Position numbers and translations under genes: made by a program. This document shows, one piece after another, positions 61,174 through 64,000 of a stretch of 64,000 nucleotides of DNA. Position 1 is the first letter of the stretch, and each line of letters begins with the position of its first letter. The stretch spans positions 2,728,001 through 2,792,000 of the forward strand of contig NZ_CP049362.1 in NCBI RefSeq assembly GCF_019343455.1, given 5' to 3'. This stretch comes from Alcaligenes ammonioxydans. Lineage in GTDB: Bacteria; Pseudomonadota; Gammaproteobacteria; Burkholderiales; Burkholderiaceae_B. The notes beneath the pieces were generated by a model. That model saw only the letters and a list, made by a program, of their open reading frames with translations. It was not told the DNA's origin and ran no database searches.

Positions 61174-62574
61174 ATGTCTCCCATCGTGCCACATACCTCT
61201 TTCAGTACCCTTCCCCTTCTGCCCGCCTTGCTTGAAACCCTCGACAGTCTGGGTTTTGAAAACATGACGGCGATTCAGGAGCAAAGCCTGCCGCTGATTC
61301 TGCAAGGCCGTGACCTGATCGCCCAAGCCAAGACCGGCAGCGGCAAAACGGCCGCCTTTGGCCTGGGTCTGTTGCAAACCCTCAACCCCAGCAAACTGAC
61401 ACCACAAGCCTTGGTGATCTGCCCCACGCGCGAACTGGCCGATCAGGTCACCACCGAGTTGCGCCGTCTGGCTCGCCAGATTCCTAACGTGCGCATGCTG
61501 ACCTTGTGTGGGGGCGTGCCCTCGCGCCCGCAGACAGAAGCCTTGCGCAATGGCGCTCACGTGGTAGTGGGAACACCAGGCCGGATCCAGGATCATCTGG
61601 AGCGAGGCAATCTGGACTTGTCGGCCCTGAAAACACTGGTTCTGGACGAAGCCGACCGCATGGTGGACATGGGTTTTCATGATGATATTGTGGCGATTGC
61701 TTCGCACTGCCCTCCCCGCCGTCAGACACTGCTGTTTTCGGCCACCTACCCCGAGAACATCCGTAAGCTCAGCGCCCGCTTTTTGCATAAACCTGCAGAA
61801 GTCAAGGTGGAGGCGCTGCACGATGCCAGTCAGATCGAGCAGATCTTTTATGAAGTCCACCCCGAGCAACGCCTGTCTGCCGTGGTGACCTTGCTGGAGC
61901 ACTTCCGCCCCGCCTCTACCCTGATTTTCTGCAACACCAAAGTGCGGTGTCAGGAAGTAGTGGAAGAGCTGCAATCCGAAGGCATCCAGGCCCTGGCGCT
62001 GACCGGCGATCTGGAGCAGCGTGACCGCGACGAAATTCTGGTGCAGTTCTCCAACCAGAGCTGCGCTGTACTGGTAGCCACCGACGTGGCCTCGCGCGGT
62101 CTGGATATTCAGAATCTAGGCGCTGTCATCAACGTGGACGTTACCAAAGACAGCGAAGTGCATATCCACCGTGTGGGCCGTGTGGGTCGTGGTGATCAGA
62201 AAGGCCTGGCCCTGAATCTGGTCTCGCGCAGCGAACAGCGCTGGGTGAAGTTGATCGAGGAGTTTCAGGGCAGCGAAGTCAAATGGAGCAACCTGAAAGG
62301 CTTGCGCCCTCAGTCCAAAGAGCCGTTACGCGCGCCCATGATGACGCTGGAAATTCAGGGCGGCAAAAAAGACAAGTTGCGCCCCGGCGACCTGCTCGGT
62401 GCCTTGACCCGCGATGTGGGGCTGAAAGGTGAGCAAGTCGGCAAGATTGCGATTACCGATGCCCGTTCCTACGTGGCGCTGGATCGCCGGATTGCCCGAC
62501 AATACTTTGATCGGATCGCCGAAACGAATATCAAGGGCCGCCGCTTCCGCATGCGCTTTGTGGAAGATAAGTAA
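61174..62574 (+). CDS. dbpA: ATP-dependent RNA helicase DbpA
   Basis: The 466-aa product is a DEAD-box helicase: Q motif GFENMTAIQEQSLP, Walker A AQAKTGSGKTAAFG, PTRELADQV, VGTPGRIQDHL, VLDEADRMVDMGF, SATYPENI, then ATDVASRGLDI and HRVGRVGRGD. Motif II is DEAD. The C-terminal domain (KKDKLRPGDLLGALTRDVGL, ARSYVALDRRIARQYFDR) is the DbpA RNA-binding domain that recognises 23S rRNA helix 92. It acts in large-subunit assembly. I chose the ATG at 61174; a few codons upstream (61159) are also open. Confidence 0.94.
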   Translation: MSPIVPHTSFSTLPLLPALLETLDSLGFENMTAIQEQSLPLILQGRDLIAQAKTGSGKTAAFGLGLLQTLNPSKLTPQALVICPTRELADQVTTELRRLARQIPNVRMLTLCGGVPSRPQTEALRNGAHVVVGTPGRIQDHLERGNLDLSALKTLVLDEADRMVDMGFHDDIVAIASHCPPRRQTLLFSATYPENIRKLSARFLHKPAEVKVEALHDASQIEQIFYEVHPEQRLSAVVTLLEHFRPASTLIFCNTKVRCQEVVEELQSEGIQALALTGDLEQRDRDEILVQFSNQSCAVLVATDVASRGLDIQNLGAVINVDVTKDSEVHIHRVGRVGRGDQKGLALNLVSRSEQRWVKLIEEFQGSEVKWSNLKGLRPQSKEPLRAPMMTLEIQGGKKDKLRPGDLLGALTRDVGLKGEQVGKIAITDARSYVALDRRIARQYFDRIAETNIKGRRFRMRFVEDK

Positions 62575-62608
62575 GTCGTCCCCACTCAGCGATCCCGCCA
62601 CACTGAGG

Positions 62609-62632
62609 CAGCCCCCGAATGGGGGCTGTTTT
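62609..62632 (+). terminator. Terminator after dbpA
   Basis: A perfect 8-bp stem CAGCCCCC / GGGGGCTG over GAAT is followed by four T. Confidence 0.85.
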
Positions 62633-62706
62633 CATGCCCAAAGCCATGCTGGGAAGGCTGCGACGCCCCGCCACAGCCAGACAGAAACTCGGCCCCTCAA
62701 GGCCTT

Positions 62707-63660
62707 TCACAGACAGGCGATCTTGCTGGGTGCCTGTTTCAAATGACTGGCTGCTGACGGCCCCGAACCATGCCAGCGTGCCAGCTCCCGTATGCGTTCT
62801 ATCAGGCTGACAGCCGCCTCGCTCATGCAGCCTGTCTCACGAGGGTAAGCCATAAAAAGTTCACACCGCGGCCCGCCACCAATCAAGGGGCGTGACACCA
62901 CGTTCTTGGGCATGAAGTATTCCGCGTACGTGGGCAACAAGGTATAACCCAGCCCGGCCGCCACCAGATTAATGCTCATCAAGGGGTTGGCCGAGTTGTA
63001 GGTATGCTCGGGCACCACTTTATGGTGAGCCAGGTAGCGGGCCAGCACATCATGCATGGACCGACCGTAAGAGCGGTCAACGGCGATCATGGGCAGACGA
63101 TTCAAGCGGGCGGGAGGTATCAGGCTGTAGGCTTCCAGGCGGTGCCCTTTGGGCAAATAGACCCGCAAGGGCTCATCCAGAACGACCTCGCTACAGACAT
63201 TGGTGGCGCGCACCGGCCCGCGCATAAAACCCAGATCCAGCTCTCCCCGGGCCAGGGCTCCTTCCTGCTCATTGGAGGTCAGGCTGCGCAACACCACATC
63301 CACTTGTGGAAAGGCGGCCCGAAAGGCAGGCAGAACAGAGGGGAAGATACGCACCTCTGCAGCAGGCACAAAGCCTATCGTCAGCACTTCCCGAGCCTGT
63401 GAAGCCACCCTGCCCGCACGTACCAGAGCCTGCTCCACTTTATGCAAGATCTCGCGCGCATCCTCCAGGAAAACCACCCCGGCTTCCGTCAACTCAACTT
63501 TGCGCCGCGTACGGTTCAGCAAGGGGTAACCGATCTCCTCTTCCAGATTGCGGATCTGCTCACTCAAAGAGGGCTGAGAAGTGTAGAGCCGTTCCGCAGC
63601 ACGGGTGAAATTCAACTCTTCCGCGACGGCAACGAAATAACGCAAGTGTCGCAATTCCAA
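62707..63660 (-). CDS. LysR-family regulator
   Basis: The 317-aa product has the LysR winged helix (MELRHLRYFVAVAEELNFTRAAERLYTSQPSLSEQIRNLE in part) and a periplasmic-binding-like effector domain (LTIGFVPAAEVRIFPSVLPAF, LDLGFMRGPV). The N-terminus is like that of BenM/CatM/HcaR-type regulators of aromatic catabolism. Its start is the ATG at 63660. The target is probably divergent, beyond the window end. Confidence 0.88.
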   Translation of the reverse strand: MELRHLRYFVAVAEELNFTRAAERLYTSQPSLSEQIRNLEEEIGYPLLNRTRRKVELTEAGVVFLEDAREILHKVEQALVRAGRVASQAREVLTIGFVPAAEVRIFPSVLPAFRAAFPQVDVVLRSLTSNEQEGALARGELDLGFMRGPVRATNVCSEVVLDEPLRVYLPKGHRLEAYSLIPPARLNRLPMIAVDRSYGRSMHDVLARYLAHHKVVPEHTYNSANPLMSINLVAAGLGYTLLPTYAEYFMPKNVVSRPLIGGGPRCELFMAYPRETGCMSEAAVSLIERIRELARWHGSGPSAASHLKQAPSKIACL

Positions 63661-64000
63661 GTTTGTCTCCTGTCAAATTGATCACGCCTGCCCGGCTCAA
63701 ACCCGAACAGGGTCTGGTCCGGCCAGCAGTTCTCCCACCGGGCCAGCCCGTCTTGCAAGCCCTATTGTCGCTGCTCTACGGCCTTCAAAATCAGCCCCCA
63801 GGTTGAATGCTGCATCGCAGCATTCATGCCTATCGTAAACCCTAACCCCTATCAAACCCGCATCAATACTGGACTTCGCCCTTAGACCCTACCCAAACCA
63901 GGGTCTTAAGCCGGACTTATCGGCTTTGCCGATCACCCGATCTAAAGCAAGTATTGGTCGGATTCATTTCAAGCTTCTACATTTTGCCCTTGGCGACAAA
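63661..64000. promoter_or_regulatory. Control region upstream of the LysR gene, no gene seen
   Basis: These 340 bases carry no credible gene. An inverted repeat AGACCCT-N9-AGGGTCT spans 63884-63906. Outside it, CAATACT (63864-63870) and AGTATTG (63950-63956) form a second, wider dyad. T-N11-A-type LysR operators and a divergent promoter to a gene outside the window are plausible. Confidence 0.5.

Noticed and set aside
60376-61974. A 532-codon minus-strand frame opposite the IclR gene and dbpA
   Set aside because: It spans two recognisable genes and a terminator on the other strand and has low-complexity Gln/His/Gly composition typical of a shadow frame.
1-64000. Insertion sequences, phage genes or genomic-island ends at the tRNA cluster
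   Set aside because: No transposase, integrase or attachment-site repeat is visible. The genes beside the tRNAs (murB, a c-di-GMP gene) do not suggest an island.

Overview
The window is a chromosomal segment of a betaproteobacterium, most likely an Alcaligenes-type member of the Alcaligenaceae. This rests on protein character (HrcA, Fur, BamE, DapB, DnaK), on gene order (fur|bamE-dapB, hrcA|nadK-recN, hemH-grpE-dnaK-dnaJ) and on an accessory gene set rich in ABC, MFS and TonB uptake. It is densely coded. I see no insertion sequence, prophage, rRNA or CRISPR.

Layout. 1-1.5 kb: 3' end of a VWA protein gene and a DUF2968 lipoprotein. 1.6-15.3 kb, minus strand: a complete Tad (tight adherence) Flp-pilus locus, read from flp pilin through prepilin peptidase, two TadE-like pseudopilins, CpaB, secretin, TadZ, TadA, TadB, TadC, TadD, a DUF3613 protein and a TadG-like protein to a sigma54 enhancer-binding protein (EBP). 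16-23.6 kb, plus strand: a TpsB/FhaC-type outer-membrane transporter, then a repeat-rich lipoprotein with a co-translated MarR regulator, a second repeat-rich lipoprotein, a decayed third copy, and a second MarR regulator. 23.8-26.6 kb: M16 metallopeptidase. 26.7-33 kb, minus strand: dnaJ, dnaK, grpE, hemH and an hrcA gene broken by one in-frame amber codon. 33-37.7 kb: nadK, recN, fur (minus), bamE, dapB. 38-43 kb: a fatty-acid-hydroxylase-type membrane enzyme, then a GntR / hydrolase / alcohol dehydrogenase / MFS catabolic cluster. 43.3-47.5 kb: murB (minus), a Gly-Cys-Gly tRNA cluster and a GAF-PAS-GGDEF-EAL protein. 47.5-52 kb: an iron-regulated xenosiderophore cluster (TonB receptor, AraC regulator, esterase). 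52.3-61 kb: an operon of aldehyde dehydrogenase, five-part branched-chain-amino-acid-type ABC importer and Fe-alcohol dehydrogenase, divergent from an IclR regulator. 61-63.7 kb: dbpA helicase and a LysR regulator.

Most unusual part: the lipoprotein/MarR array at 17.8-23.6 kb. Both intact lipoprotein genes are preceded by a near-consensus sigma54 promoter (GG-N10-GC) and, 110-150 bp further upstream, by the same perfect palindrome GTTACGTAAC. They carry in-frame 15-bp and 75-bp tandem repeats, and they lie beside both a Tad locus that encodes a sigma54 activator and a TpsB-like porin that lacks any recognisable TpsA partner. I infer a co-regulated surface-adhesion module. Other points: classical sigma32 promoters before grpE and dnaK, the nonsense-disrupted hrcA, a duplicated dyad element in the liv-type operon, and a promoter/operator pair before the aldehyde dehydrogenase operon. 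All functions are inferred from sequence reading alone.
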